Positions 1 to 6,694 of a DNA stretch of 12,578 nt are shown one piece after another. The translations under genes and the position numbers were made by a program. Numbering within the stretch: position 1 is the first letter of the stretch; each line of letters opens with the position of its first letter. The notes under the pieces were generated by a model. It did not search any database. It was not told the DNA's origin and was given only the letters and a program-made list of their open reading frames with translations. The stretch covers positions 1-12,578 of the forward strand of contig JAFOJR010000191.1 in assembly GCA_017420125.1 (NCBI GenBank), read 5' to 3'. This DNA is from Oscillospiraceae bacterium. GTDB lineage: Bacteria > Bacillota > Clostridia > Oscillospirales > Oscillospiraceae.

Positions 1-129
1 TATACGAGATATTTGCAAGCCAGTATTTTGCATGTCGTTTCTTGCAATGCTTGGTTATTTCACTTCGTTTTTTATTTTGCCGGTGGAAGCAAAATACAAT
101 AAATTAAATTTATGGGAGGATGTATTGTA

Positions 130-1296
130 ATGGACACTATGAATTTCTATCTGCCAGAAGAACAACTGGCCGTACAGGAAATGGTACGCAATTTTGCAGA
201 AAAGAAACTGAAGCCCGATGTTATCGCACGGGACGAAAAGGGCGAAATGCCTCTGGACCTGTTCAGTGAAATGGGTAAGATGGGTCTGTTTGGTCTGGCA
301 TATCCGGAAGAATTCGGCGGCCAGGGTAAAGGCAGCTATCTCTCTTATGCTGTTGCAGTAGAAGAAATCTCCAAAGTAGATGCTTCTCTGGGTATTTCTT
401 TCTCCGTTCTGGTTTCTCTGTATGGCGGCAGCGTCATGAATTCCCCCGCTGATGACGAAACAAAGAAGAAGTTCTTAAAGCCTGTTTTGACCGGTGACTA
501 TTTTGGTTCCTTCGGTCTGACCGAGCCCACTGCAGGTTCCGATGCTGCTGGCATCCGTACTGTTGCTGTGAAGGACGGCGATGATTACATCCTGAATGGT
601 ACCAAGATCTTCAACACCAATGGTCCGTTCGCTGATTATACTGCTGTTTATGCTCTGATTGAGCCGGAAAAGAAGGCTAAGGGTCTGGGTTGCTTTGTTC
701 TGCAGAAAGGCATGCCTGGCTTCAGCGTTGGCAGAATTGAAAACAAGATGGGCATTCGTTGTGCTCAGGTTTCCGAAATGATTATGCAGGATGTCAGAGT
801 CCCCGCTGAAAACATGATCGCTGTCAGCGGCACTGGCTTCCCCACCGCCATGAAGGCACTGGACGGCGGCCGCATCGGTGTTGCTGCACAGGGTCTTGGT
901 ATTGCAAAGGGCGCTTTTGAAATTGCAAAAGAATACCTGAAGGTTCGTGAACAGTTTGGCAAGCCTCTGTACAAGAACCAGTACCTGGCATTCAAGATGG
1001 CTGAAATGGCCACTGAAATCGAAATGGCACAGCATATGCTGTACAAAGCAGCTTCTGACAAGGATGCTCACAGACCTTACACAGTTCCTGCTTCCATGGC
1101 AAAAATGGTCTGCACCGACTGCGCAATGCACGTTACCACCGAATGCGTACAGATGCTGGGCGGCGTAGGTTACATGAAGGAATACCACGTAGAACGTATG
1201 ATGCGTGACGCAAAGATCACCCAGATCTACGAAGGCACCAACGAAGTTCAGAGACTGGTTATCAGCAACAACATGTTCAGACAGCCCAAGAAATAA
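130..1296 (+). CDS. Acyl-CoA dehydrogenase, short-chain (butyryl-CoA dehydrogenase-like)
   Basis: FAD-dependent cytosolic enzyme that introduces or, in anaerobes, reduces the alpha-beta double bond of acyl-CoA; electrons pass through ETF. The 388-residue length is that of the short-chain family. The first family signature, GLTEPTAGSDAAG, lies near residue 135. The C-terminal signature contains QMLGGVGY, and the catalytic base is Glu368 in YEGTNEV. An in-frame ATG at 112 overlaps the ribosome binding site GGAGGA (115-120), so the ATG at 130, 9 nt downstream of it, is chosen. A possible -10 (TACAAT, 95-100) has no convincing -35. Codon choice (CTG, GGT, GCT, TCC) is strongly biased compared with the neighbours, which suggests high expression. 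No etf, crotonase or thiolase gene follows; a terminator does. Butyryl-CoA specificity is inferred from length and similarity, so another short-chain acyl-CoA is possible. Confidence 0.95.
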   Translation: MDTMNFYLPEEQLAVQEMVRNFAEKKLKPDVIARDEKGEMPLDLFSEMGKMGLFGLAYPEEFGGQGKGSYLSYAVAVEEISKVDASLGISFSVLVSLYGGSVMNSPADDETKKKFLKPVLTGDYFGSFGLTEPTAGSDAAGIRTVAVKDGDDYILNGTKIFNTNGPFADYTAVYALIEPEKKAKGLGCFVLQKGMPGFSVGRIENKMGIRCAQVSEMIMQDVRVPAENMIAVSGTGFPTAMKALDGGRIGVAAQGLGIAKGAFEIAKEYLKVREQFGKPLYKNQYLAFKMAEMATEIEMAQHMLYKAASDKDAHRPYTVPASMAKMVCTDCAMHVTTECVQMLGGVGYMKEYHVERMMRDAKITQIYEGTNEVQRLVISNNMFRQPKK

Positions 1297-1325
1297 GAAA
1301 TAGCCCGATGATTCCGGCATAAATG

Positions 1326-1390
1326 TGCGGGCGCATGGTATGTTCTCTTTGGGAATAACTATGCGCCCGCAATATATATTATAATTTTTT
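1326..1390 (+). terminator. Intrinsic terminator of the acyl-CoA dehydrogenase gene
   Basis: A 14-bp stem pairs 1326-1339 with 1358-1371 (core TGCGGGCGCAT / ATGCGCCCGCA, one G-T pair). The loop is 18 nt. An AT stretch ending in six T (1385-1390) follows. It separates the dehydrogenase transcript from the marR-type gene. The TATAAT at 1380-1385 could also act as a -10 for that gene, but I see no matching -35. Confidence 0.85.
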
Positions 1391-1451
1391 CTTGTCCCCT
1401 CTCTGGCAGCCTCCCTTGAGGCAAGTACCCCTTGTAGAAAGGATGTTTTTT

Positions 1452-1910
1452 GTGGAATTCAACGAGTGCATCAATTATCTTTTAACTACCGCACAGCACG
1501 CTGTTTTTCAGCGCATGACAGAGCGCTTGTCCGAGTATGATATCACTCCCGGACAATACGCGATCTTAAATTGCCTTTGGAGTCACAAGTCTGTAAACCC
1601 AAAGGAAATTGCCAAGATTTTGTGCCTGGAAACCTCCACCATTTCCGGTGTGATGGATCGGATGCAGAAGAAGGGCATAATCGACCGCCTGATCAGCAAA
1701 GAAGACCGTCGTTGTGTCCAGGTCATGCTGACAGAAAAAGGCAAGGAACTGGAAGAACCAGTTCTGCGCGTGGTAGAAGAAGTCAACAAAGAAGTTATGG
1801 CTGGTTTCACACCTGATGAGGAAGCTTTGTTGAAAGATTGCCTCCGCCGAATTGCAGGCCATGAAGAAGTTGGCATTCTGGAATTGGAACGCGAAATGGT
1901 TTGCAGATAA
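1452..1910 (+). CDS. MarR-family winged-helix transcriptional regulator
   Basis: A 152-residue protein, normal for MarR regulators, which bind palindromic operators as dimers and are usually released by small ligands. The winged-helix core is clear: the segment DITPGQYAIL leads into the HTH, the recognition helix is around residues 60-75 (ETSTISGVMDRMQKKG), and the wing holds the family EDRR motif (residues 84-87) followed by LTEKGKEL. An ATG at 1443 lies directly against the Shine-Dalgarno sequence. AAAGGA (1438-1443) sits 8 nt before the GTG at 1452, so GTG is preferred; the alternative adds three residues. The gene follows the acyl-CoA dehydrogenase in the same direction but after a terminator. 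Regulation of that gene or of lipid genes is possible but not shown. The ligand is unknown. Confidence 0.92.
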   Translation: MEFNECINYLLTTAQHAVFQRMTERLSEYDITPGQYAILNCLWSHKSVNPKEIAKILCLETSTISGVMDRMQKKGIIDRLISKEDRRCVQVMLTEKGKELEEPVLRVVEEVNKEVMAGFTPDEEALLKDCLRRIAGHEEVGILELEREMVCR

Positions 1911-1931
1911 TTCTTATCCCTCCTCCCTGCA

Positions 1932-1976
1932 GGCGCTACCGTGATTGTTCACGGGGCGCCTTTTTTGTTTTTTTTT
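1932..1976 (+). terminator. Intrinsic terminator of the marR-type gene
   Basis: The stem pairs GGCGC (1932-1936) with GCGCC (1956-1960) and CCGTGA (1939-1944) with TCACGG (1949-1954). A small internal loop interrupts it and the end loop is 4 nt. It is followed by TTTTTTGTTTTTTTTT. It starts 21 nt after the stop codon. The minus strand has no T tract after the hairpin, so termination works in one direction only. Confidence 0.9.
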
Positions 1977-1998
1977 GCCAGTATTTCTCCTCATAATT

Positions 1999-2032
1999 GC
2001 ACGTTCTTTTCCCCTTGTGAAAAAGAACGTGC
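1999..2032. repeat. Perfect 12-bp inverted repeat in the convergent spacer
   Basis: GCACGTTCTTTT (1999-2010) is exactly complementary to AAAAGAACGTGC (2021-2032), with a 10-nt loop. Neither side is followed by a strong T tract, so it is not a canonical terminator, although it lies just behind one. It may be a backup terminator, a transcript-end structure or a protein-binding palindrome; the sequence does not decide. Confidence 0.7.
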
Positions 2033-2454
2033 TTCTCATTTGCTTTTTGGTGAAAAATGCAGCAAAAAATTCTCTTTTCTCTCATCTTTTATATTTCTTG
2101 ATTTGCTTTATAAATTTCACTTTCTCCGTTTAAATGTTCATATTTTCCATATAATCTTCTTGTTTTCCAAATAATTTCGTTATGTTTTTAGAAATATTTT
2201 GATTATTTTTTTGTCGAATAACCAATTTTATTTGTCCGTCTTTTCCTCTCTTTTTTCGTTGATAAAACGATACATAATATTGTAAATTTTTTATTTTTCA
2301 CCGTTGGTTATCCACATTTTCCACAGGTTTTTCCACAATCTGTTCTGCTTTGTATCGCTTGAATTTTCCCCATTTTTTCCCTGTTTCTTTCTTCCGCTTT
2401 TCCACCACTCTTTTACAGATTTCCTTAACATAATATTTTTATTTTTCCTTCGAT
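2033..2454. other. AT/T-rich convergent intergenic region without a gene
   Basis: The spacer between the end of the marR-type gene and the end of tsaD is very AT-rich, and the plus strand is dominated by T runs. The short open frames in it have low-complexity Phe/Leu/Ser-rich translations, poor ribosome binding sites and no family resemblance, so I call no gene. I see no hairpin plus T tract terminating tsaD on the minus strand. The one strong signal is the cluster of DnaA-box-like 9-mers at 2308-2337; two one-mismatch copies lie at 2364-2372 and 2398-2406. Confidence 0.6.
2308..2337 (+). promoter_or_regulatory. Cluster of three tandem DnaA-box-like sites
   Basis: TTATCCACA (2308-2316) is a perfect match to the bacterial DnaA box TTATNCACA. 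It is followed without a gap by TTTTCCACA (2317-2325) and, after 3 nt, by a second TTTTCCACA (2329-2337); both fit the relaxed TTWTNCACA. All three point the same way. A short GC-richer step (CACCGTTGG, 2299-2307) and then very AT-rich DNA lie to the left, resembling the boxes, GC step and unwinding element of an origin. No dnaA, dnaN or other replication gene is in the window, so this may be an origin part, a DnaA-titration cluster, or chance in T-rich DNA. Binding is inferred only. Confidence 0.5.
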
Positions 2455-3483
2455 TTATCTGCTGGTTGTCCAGTCATTTTTTCCAATTTCCATGTTGGCA
2501 TATGCATTCAACGTCATGTCTGCCACATGGCCAGCTTGATACTCATAATAGCCCTGTGCAGCAATCATGGCTGCATTGTCTCCGCAGAGTGCCAATGGCG
2601 GCAAGTACAGTTTTCGTCCCATTTCCTGTGCCATTTGCTTTAGGGCCTCTCGAATCACCCCATTAGCCGCCACGCCGCCGGCTGCCACCAAAACTGAATG
2701 GCCTGTTTGCTGTAGCGCTTGTGCCGTTCGCGGAATCAACATGTCCCGCACGGCAGCCTGAAAGGAAGCTGCAACAGCGGCCTTGTCCACCTTTGTTCCT
2801 TTCTGCTCGGCATTGTGAATTAAATTGACTACTGCTGTTTTCAAACCGGAAAAACTCATATCCAAAGGTGCTTCCTGGATGTTCGCCCGCGGAAAAGGAT
2901 ATGCTGTCGGGTCACCGGTTTTGGCCAGGCTTTCAATTGCTTTGCCGCCGGGATACGGATAGCCCAATACCCGGGCCACTTTGTCAAAACATTCCCCTGC
3001 AGCATCATCCCTGGTACGTCCTAAAATGACCATGTCGGTGTAATCCCGCACATCCACCAGCAGCGTATTTCCGCCCGACACCATCAGGCAGAGAAACGGC
3101 GGTTTTAGTTCTGGAAACGCCAAAAAGTTGGCCGCAATATGTCCGCGCAGATGATGCACCGGAATCAACGGCACATCCAACCCAAGCGCCACCGATTTCG
3201 CAAAGTTCAGCCCCACCAAAAGCGCCCCGATGAGCCCCGGCGCATAAGTAACTGCCACAGCATCAATTTCTTTTTTGGAGAGACCTGCCTCTTTCAGGGC
3301 AGCATCAGCCAAAGGCACAATAGCCTCCACATGACGCCGGGATGCAATCTCCGGCACTACACCGCCGTAGACGGCATGTTCTTCAATTTGCGACAATACC
3401 AAATTGGAGCGAATCTCCCGCCCGTTCGTCACCACCGCCGCCGCTGTCTCATCACATGACGATTCAATTGCTAAAATATTCAC
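2455..3483 (-). CDS. tsaD: TsaD, tRNA N6-adenosine threonylcarbamoyltransferase
   Basis: Cytosolic enzyme (older names Gcp, YgjD) that transfers threonylcarbamoyl from threonylcarbamoyl-AMP to A37 of ANN-decoding tRNAs, giving t6A; it acts with TsaB and TsaE. The 342 residues span the full ASKHA-fold protein. Visible landmarks are the N-terminal NILAIESSCDET, the metal-binding HxxxH with His111 and His115 (HLRGH), the SGGNT loop (136-140), DDAAGECFDK (159-168), GGVAANG and Asp302 in CGDNAA as third metal ligand. Nothing essential is missing. Translation starts at GTG, with GGAG (3490-3493) 6 nt upstream. It is the last gene of the five-gene minus-strand operon, 38 nt after rimI. tsaB and tsaE, frequent partners in this neighbourhood, are not here and must be encoded elsewhere. 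Confidence 0.97.
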   Translation of the reverse strand: MNILAIESSCDETAAAVVTNGREIRSNLVLSQIEEHAVYGGVVPEIASRRHVEAIVPLADAALKEAGLSKKEIDAVAVTYAPGLIGALLVGLNFAKSVALGLDVPLIPVHHLRGHIAANFLAFPELKPPFLCLMVSGGNTLLVDVRDYTDMVILGRTRDDAAGECFDKVARVLGYPYPGGKAIESLAKTGDPTAYPFPRANIQEAPLDMSFSGLKTAVVNLIHNAEQKGTKVDKAAVAASFQAAVRDMLIPRTAQALQQTGHSVLVAAGGVAANGVIREALKQMAQEMGRKLYLPPLALCGDNAAMIAAQGYYEYQAGHVADMTLNAYANMEIGKNDWTTSR

Positions 3484-3521
3484 GCTTTTCTCCGTCCTCT
3501 TTTGTTGAAATCTTTTCCGGT

Positions 3522-3986
3522 TTATGCTTCTGTGTCTCCGTAAGAAAAGGCAAGGGTCATTAAAAGAGCATCTTCTGTCGGCTGTTCATAATAATGTTTC
3601 CGCCGGCCTGCCAGTTGAAACCCACAGGACTGGTACAGGCCAATGGCTTCTTTGTTCCCAGCACGCACTTCCAGCGTTAAAAACGCCAGCTTGCGCTCTT
3701 GTGCCGCCGCTGTCAGCGCCTCCATCAGGCTTGCTCCAATGCCTTGCCGCCGGGCTTCCGGCCGGACGGCCACATTGGTGATGCAGCCCTCATCCAGAAC
3801 CGAATAAAACCCGGCATAGCCTAAAACAATATCTTCTTCTGACTTTGCCACGCGGTATTCCGTTGCCTCGCGCTCCAATTCCCGCGCCAAAAGCGCCTCT
3901 GACCAGGGTCTGGAAAAACAAAGTTCTTCCAGCGCCGCCACCTGAGACAGATGACGATGTTCCATGGGGACAATTTGAATTTTCAC
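3522..3986 (-). CDS. rimI: RimI-type ribosomal protein S18-alanine N-acetyltransferase (GNAT)
   Basis: A 154-residue single-domain GNAT enzyme. The acetyl-CoA pyrophosphate loop is RRQGIGA (79-85, Q/RxxGxG/A motif), preceded by the typical beta strand ITNVAVRP. EVRAGNKEAIGLYQSCGF (106-123) is characteristic of RimI, as is Tyr132-Tyr133, where the family has its catalytic Tyr. RimI acetylates the N-terminal Ala of ribosomal protein S18 in E. coli; in Bacillota the real substrates may be broader. Translation starts at GTG, 9 nt after a perfect AGGAGG (3996-4001). That site overlaps the end of the upstream phosphatase gene, only 4 nt away, so the two are probably translationally coupled. tsaD follows, as in many genomes where rimI sits with the t6A genes. 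Confidence 0.93.
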   Translation of the reverse strand: MKIQIVPMEHRHLSQVAALEELCFSRPWSEALLARELEREATEYRVAKSEEDIVLGYAGFYSVLDEGCITNVAVRPEARRQGIGASLMEALTAAAQERKLAFLTLEVRAGNKEAIGLYQSCGFQLAGRRKHYYEQPTEDALLMTLAFSYGDTEA

Positions 3987-3990
3987 CGGA

Positions 3991-4419
3991 TCATCCCTCC
4001 TGTGTCATTCGCTGTTCCACGGCATCTGCAATTTGTTTCGCAGCCCGCCGATATACACCAAGGTCGCCCCCAAATGGATCTGCGATATCTTCTTGTGCCA
4101 GGCAGGTTATCTTCTGCGAAAGCTCCGGCGCAAGACGATGCAGTGCCTCTTGATGCTGTCGCGTCATACAGCAGATCATATCTGCCGCTTCCAAATCATA
4201 CAGAGTCACCTGTCGGGAGCGATGTGTTGTTAAATCTGCTCCGTACATCCGGGCTGCTTCTACTGCTTGGGGTGTTGCCGGATCACCGGGAAATGCCGCC
4301 AACCCGCAGGAAATTGCCCGGGTTTTCTTCCCGCGTGCTTGGGCCATAGCGTTCCAAATTCCTTCTGCCATGGCGCTGCGACAGGTGTTCCCTGTGCAGA
4401 TAAATAATATCGTACCCAA
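3991..4419 (-). CDS. Low-molecular-weight phosphatase, YwlE-like (possible protein-arginine phosphatase)
   Basis: A 142-residue low-molecular-weight protein phosphatase. The P-loop CTGNTCRS gives the nucleophile Cys8 and phosphate-binding Arg14; the general acid is Asp114 in the DPFGGD loop. Ordinary tyrosine phosphatases of this fold usually have Ile at the fifth P-loop position (CxGNICRS). Here it is Thr12, the residue that gives Bacillus YwlE specificity for phosphoarginine. A protein-arginine phosphatase opposing McsB is therefore plausible, but this rests on one residue plus overall likeness. The frame begins at TTG with GAAAGG (4429-4434) 9 nt upstream. The nearby ATG at 4426 is out of frame, so TTG is the best start. 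It lies 27 nt after the lipoprotein gene and 4 nt before rimI. Confidence 0.9.
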   Translation of the reverse strand: MGTILFICTGNTCRSAMAEGIWNAMAQARGKKTRAISCGLAAFPGDPATPQAVEAARMYGADLTTHRSRQVTLYDLEAADMICCMTRQHQEALHRLAPELSQKITCLAQEDIADPFGGDLGVYRRAAKQIADAVEQRMTQEG

Positions 4420-4446
4420 AATCCATCGCCTTTCTTTCGTATTTCG

Positions 4447-5037
4447 TCATGTCCATGCAACGGTGTGGAACGCACACTGCAAAACCACTTTTCCGCCGGA
4501 GAGAATTTCGCTGTAGAGCGGCTGTTCCGTTTCCATGGAATACCATATACGGTATTGCACTGTGCTCACTGCACCGGCATCTCCTTCTCCATAAGTAACC
4601 CGAGCTGCGGGAATTTCTCCCCAATCCTCCAAGTCCACCTGAGAAATATACCCTTCGCGGCATGCCCGCAGCAGTGCCGGCAGCGCATCCAGTGGCGCAA
4701 GGCCGCCTGGGTCCAGTGGACCTGTTTCCAGCGCCGCATCTTCGTAAATCAATTCTGTTTCTCCTTCACGGATCACCGCCGTAATACCCCGAATGGTTTC
4801 CGGTGCTTTCACGGTGACACGGCTCTCCCCTCGGGCATTCCACTGATAGTCCAGTGTGTAGGAATAGACCCGATCACCATAATCGGCCACCACATCCGCC
4901 TCCATGCGGCAAGCCGCCGCTTCGGTGGCGCGGGTGCGCACCCGCAGGGCAAGTGCCTCTCCCTTTTCTTCGGAAGCAGGCCCGCAAGCGGATAAAACCA
5001 GCAGCATCATTGGTATTAGCGCAATCCATCGACGCAA
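4447..5037 (-). CDS. Lipoprotein, LolA/GerS-like
   Basis: A 196-residue exported lipoprotein. After a short Arg-Arg-Trp start, a hydrophobic stretch leads to the lipobox LSAC, with lipidated Cys18; the mature part is about 180 residues. It is rich in beta-type segments such as YSYTLDYQWN, VTVKAPE, TELIYEDAA and VQYRIWYSMETEQPLYSEILSGG. The pattern recalls the LolA-like fold of Gram-positive lipoproteins such as the C. difficile germination protein GerS, also a LolA-like lipoprotein. The frame is open to a TTG at 5088, which would overlap nnr and give an over-long signal peptide. GGAGGA (5044-5049) stands 6 nt before the TTG at 5037, so that start is chosen. It begins 22 nt after nnr. A GerS-like role in spore cortex modification is inference from fold type and neighbourhood. 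Confidence 0.8.
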   Translation of the reverse strand: MRRWIALIPMMLLVLSACGPASEEKGEALALRVRTRATEAAACRMEADVVADYGDRVYSYTLDYQWNARGESRVTVKAPETIRGITAVIREGETELIYEDAALETGPLDPGGLAPLDALPALLRACREGYISQVDLEDWGEIPAARVTYGEGDAGAVSTVQYRIWYSMETEQPLYSEILSGGKVVLQCAFHTVAWT

Positions 5038-5059
5038 TACCCTTCCTCCGTTTCTCCTT

Positions 5060-6604
5060 CTATCTGCTCTCTTTGGTATCTTCTTCAAACGCTTGGGGCA
5101 GCATGGAAATCAAATCACTGGGCAGCATTCCCCGCTGTCCCCACCGGCGGGCGCACAAATCGCCTGCCGCGCCATGAAAGTACACGGCAGCTGCCGCCGC
5201 ATCTTCCGGAGACATTCCCTGCCCCAAAAGTGCCAATAGAACGCCGGAGAGAACATCTCCGCTGCCGCCTTTGGCCATGCCGGCATTTCCGGTGGGATTC
5301 ACATACACATTCCCGTCCGGACAGGCAACCACCGTCCCGCGTCCTTTCAATACCAGCACACAACCATATGCCTCTGCAAAGGACCGGGCAACGGAAATCC
5401 GGTCTCCGGACGTCAAATCTCCGCCCAGCCGCTTCATCTCCCCTTCATGGGGCGTTAAAACAGCGGGAATGCGCCGGGCCCTGCAGTCATTTATATGCGT
5501 CCCCAAAAGATTTAGACCATCGGCATCCAATACCAGCGGCCCTTCCACGCCCAACACGGCACTTTCCACTACTGCCCTTGCCCCTTCGCTTTGTCCAAGC
5601 CCCGGGCCGATGAGACAGGCGTCATATGCAGCGAGTTTGCGTAACAACTGTTCTGCTGCCGTCGGAGCAATCGTTTCTCCTTCACATGGAACGGGAAAAA
5701 CCATCGCCTCGGTATTCTTCACCGCTTCAATAGCATAGATACTGTTCGGTACATGGAGAAATACCAGTCCTGCGCCGGCCCGGGCTGCACCTTGGGCTGC
5801 CAGAGCAGGCGCGCCGGTATAGCCCACACTGCCGGCCACGATGCCTACCTTTCCGAAATCCCCTTTGTGTCCGTCGGCTTTCCGCACAGGCAGCTTTGCC
5901 CGAACCATCTCTTCCGTCAGCAGGAACGTCCGGCAGGGCATTTCATCCACCAGTTCTTTGGGAATGCCGATATCCACAATGGAAAGCACTCCGCAGCAAA
6001 CGCTTCCTGCCCCTGTGATCTGCCCCGGTTTTGGCAGGGTGAAGGTCACGGTTTGAGCCGCATGTACTGCCATACTAGGCACCCGCCCCGTATCGGCGGA
6101 AACTCCACTGGGTATATCTGCTGCAACCACTGGTGCAGGGCTTTCATTCATCCACCGAATGGCCGCTGCCGCGTCTTCCCGAGGGGCCGCCCGCAGACCG
6201 ATCCCGAAAATGGCATCGATCAGCACGCCCGCCTGACGGCATGCCGCCTGCTGCTGCGCATCTGTGGGGCAAAAATGCTCCAAACGGCCGCCGGCAGCCA
6301 AAAGGCGGCGCTCCATTTCTTGGCTGTCTTCCGTCATCTTTTCCCGCCTGCCTACCAGGAATGCACAAACCGGCACGCCCTGCTCCAGCAAAAAGCGGGC
6401 AGCTGCGATTCCGTCGCCGCCATTGTTGCCCGGTCCGCAAAAGACAACGGCCCCACAGGATACCCTTTCCGGCGGGCAGACAGACAGCGCCGCTGTCGCA
6501 ACGGCACGGGCAGCCGTCTCCATCAATTTGACAGAAGGAATCCCCTTTTCCCGGATGGCTCTCTGATCCAACGTTTTCATTTGCGCGGCAGTGAGTAGTT
6601 TCAT
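5060..6604 (-). CDS. nnr: Bifunctional NAD(P)H-hydrate epimerase / ADP-dependent NAD(P)H-hydrate dehydratase
   Basis: Metabolite-repair enzyme: the N-terminal YjeF_N domain epimerises R- to S-NAD(P)HX and the C-terminal ribokinase-like domain dehydrates S-NAD(P)HX using ADP. The 514 residues contain both. Epimerase features are VVFCGPGNNGGDG (53-65), the aspartate at 130 in LIDAIFGIG, and DIPSGVSADTG (163-173). The linker is near 220-245. Dehydratase features are GKVGIVAGS (251-259), LDADGLNLL (359-367), LTPHEGEM (383-390) and NPTGNAGMAKGGSGDVLSG (436-454), with catalytic Asp450. An ATG at 6634 is possible, but AGAGG (6613-6617) lies 8 nt before the ATG at 6604 and the family normally begins with this MKLLTAAQM segment. 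It is the first gene of the minus-strand operon and is driven by the promoter at 6695-6723. Confidence 0.96.
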   Translation of the reverse strand: MKLLTAAQMKTLDQRAIREKGIPSVKLMETAARAVATAALSVCPPERVSCGAVVFCGPGNNGGDGIAAARFLLEQGVPVCAFLVGRREKMTEDSQEMERRLLAAGGRLEHFCPTDAQQQAACRQAGVLIDAIFGIGLRAAPREDAAAAIRWMNESPAPVVAADIPSGVSADTGRVPSMAVHAAQTVTFTLPKPGQITGAGSVCCGVLSIVDIGIPKELVDEMPCRTFLLTEEMVRAKLPVRKADGHKGDFGKVGIVAGSVGYTGAPALAAQGAARAGAGLVFLHVPNSIYAIEAVKNTEAMVFPVPCEGETIAPTAAEQLLRKLAAYDACLIGPGLGQSEGARAVVESAVLGVEGPLVLDADGLNLLGTHINDCRARRIPAVLTPHEGEMKRLGGDLTSGDRISVARSFAEAYGCVLVLKGRGTVVACPDGNVYVNPTGNAGMAKGGSGDVLSGVLLALLGQGMSPEDAAAAAVYFHGAAGDLCARRWGQRGMLPSDLISMLPQAFEEDTKESR

Positions 6605-6679
6605 AAAACAAACCTCTTTCCGTTTGGCTCTCATTTGTATTCTCTGCGGGACAGATGATCAATATCTATTACTATTACT

Positions 6680-6692
6680 TGATAAGTTATCA
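6680..6692. promoter_or_regulatory. Operator-like palindrome at the nnr transcription start
   Basis: TGATAAGTTATCA is a perfect 6-bp inverted repeat around one central base. On the minus strand it begins 2 nt after the -10 and covers the expected +1. The position suits a repressor site, but no repressor is identified and the run is AT-rich, so chance is possible. Confidence 0.35.
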
Positions 6693-6694
6693 TT

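Noticed and set aside
475..1320. Long minus-strand open frame (281 codons) opposite the acyl-CoA dehydrogenase
   Set aside because: It lies wholly antisense to a gene with unmistakable family motifs; its translation is Cys/His-rich with no domain pattern. It is a shadow produced by the codon bias of the sense gene.
1409..1422. GCCTC ... GAGGC inverted repeat before the marR-type gene, considered as an autoregulatory operator
   Set aside because: Only 5-bp arms with a 4-nt gap; MarR operators are normally longer, and no second copy is seen near a promoter.
1941..2666. Plus-strand open frames in the T-rich spacer
   Set aside because: They start inside a terminator or run into tsaD antisense, and their Phe/Leu/Ser-rich translations merely reflect T-rich DNA.
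4283..4663. Alternative minus-strand frame across the phosphatase-lipoprotein junction
   Set aside because: It overlaps both well-supported genes out of frame and has no family resemblance; the ATG at 4426 belongs to this frame, not to the phosphatase.
5753..6598. Long plus-strand open frame (281 codons) opposite nnr
   Set aside because: The minus strand encodes a full bifunctional enzyme with all signatures. The plus-strand translation is Arg/Pro/Cys-rich, without a ribosome binding site or recognisable domains.
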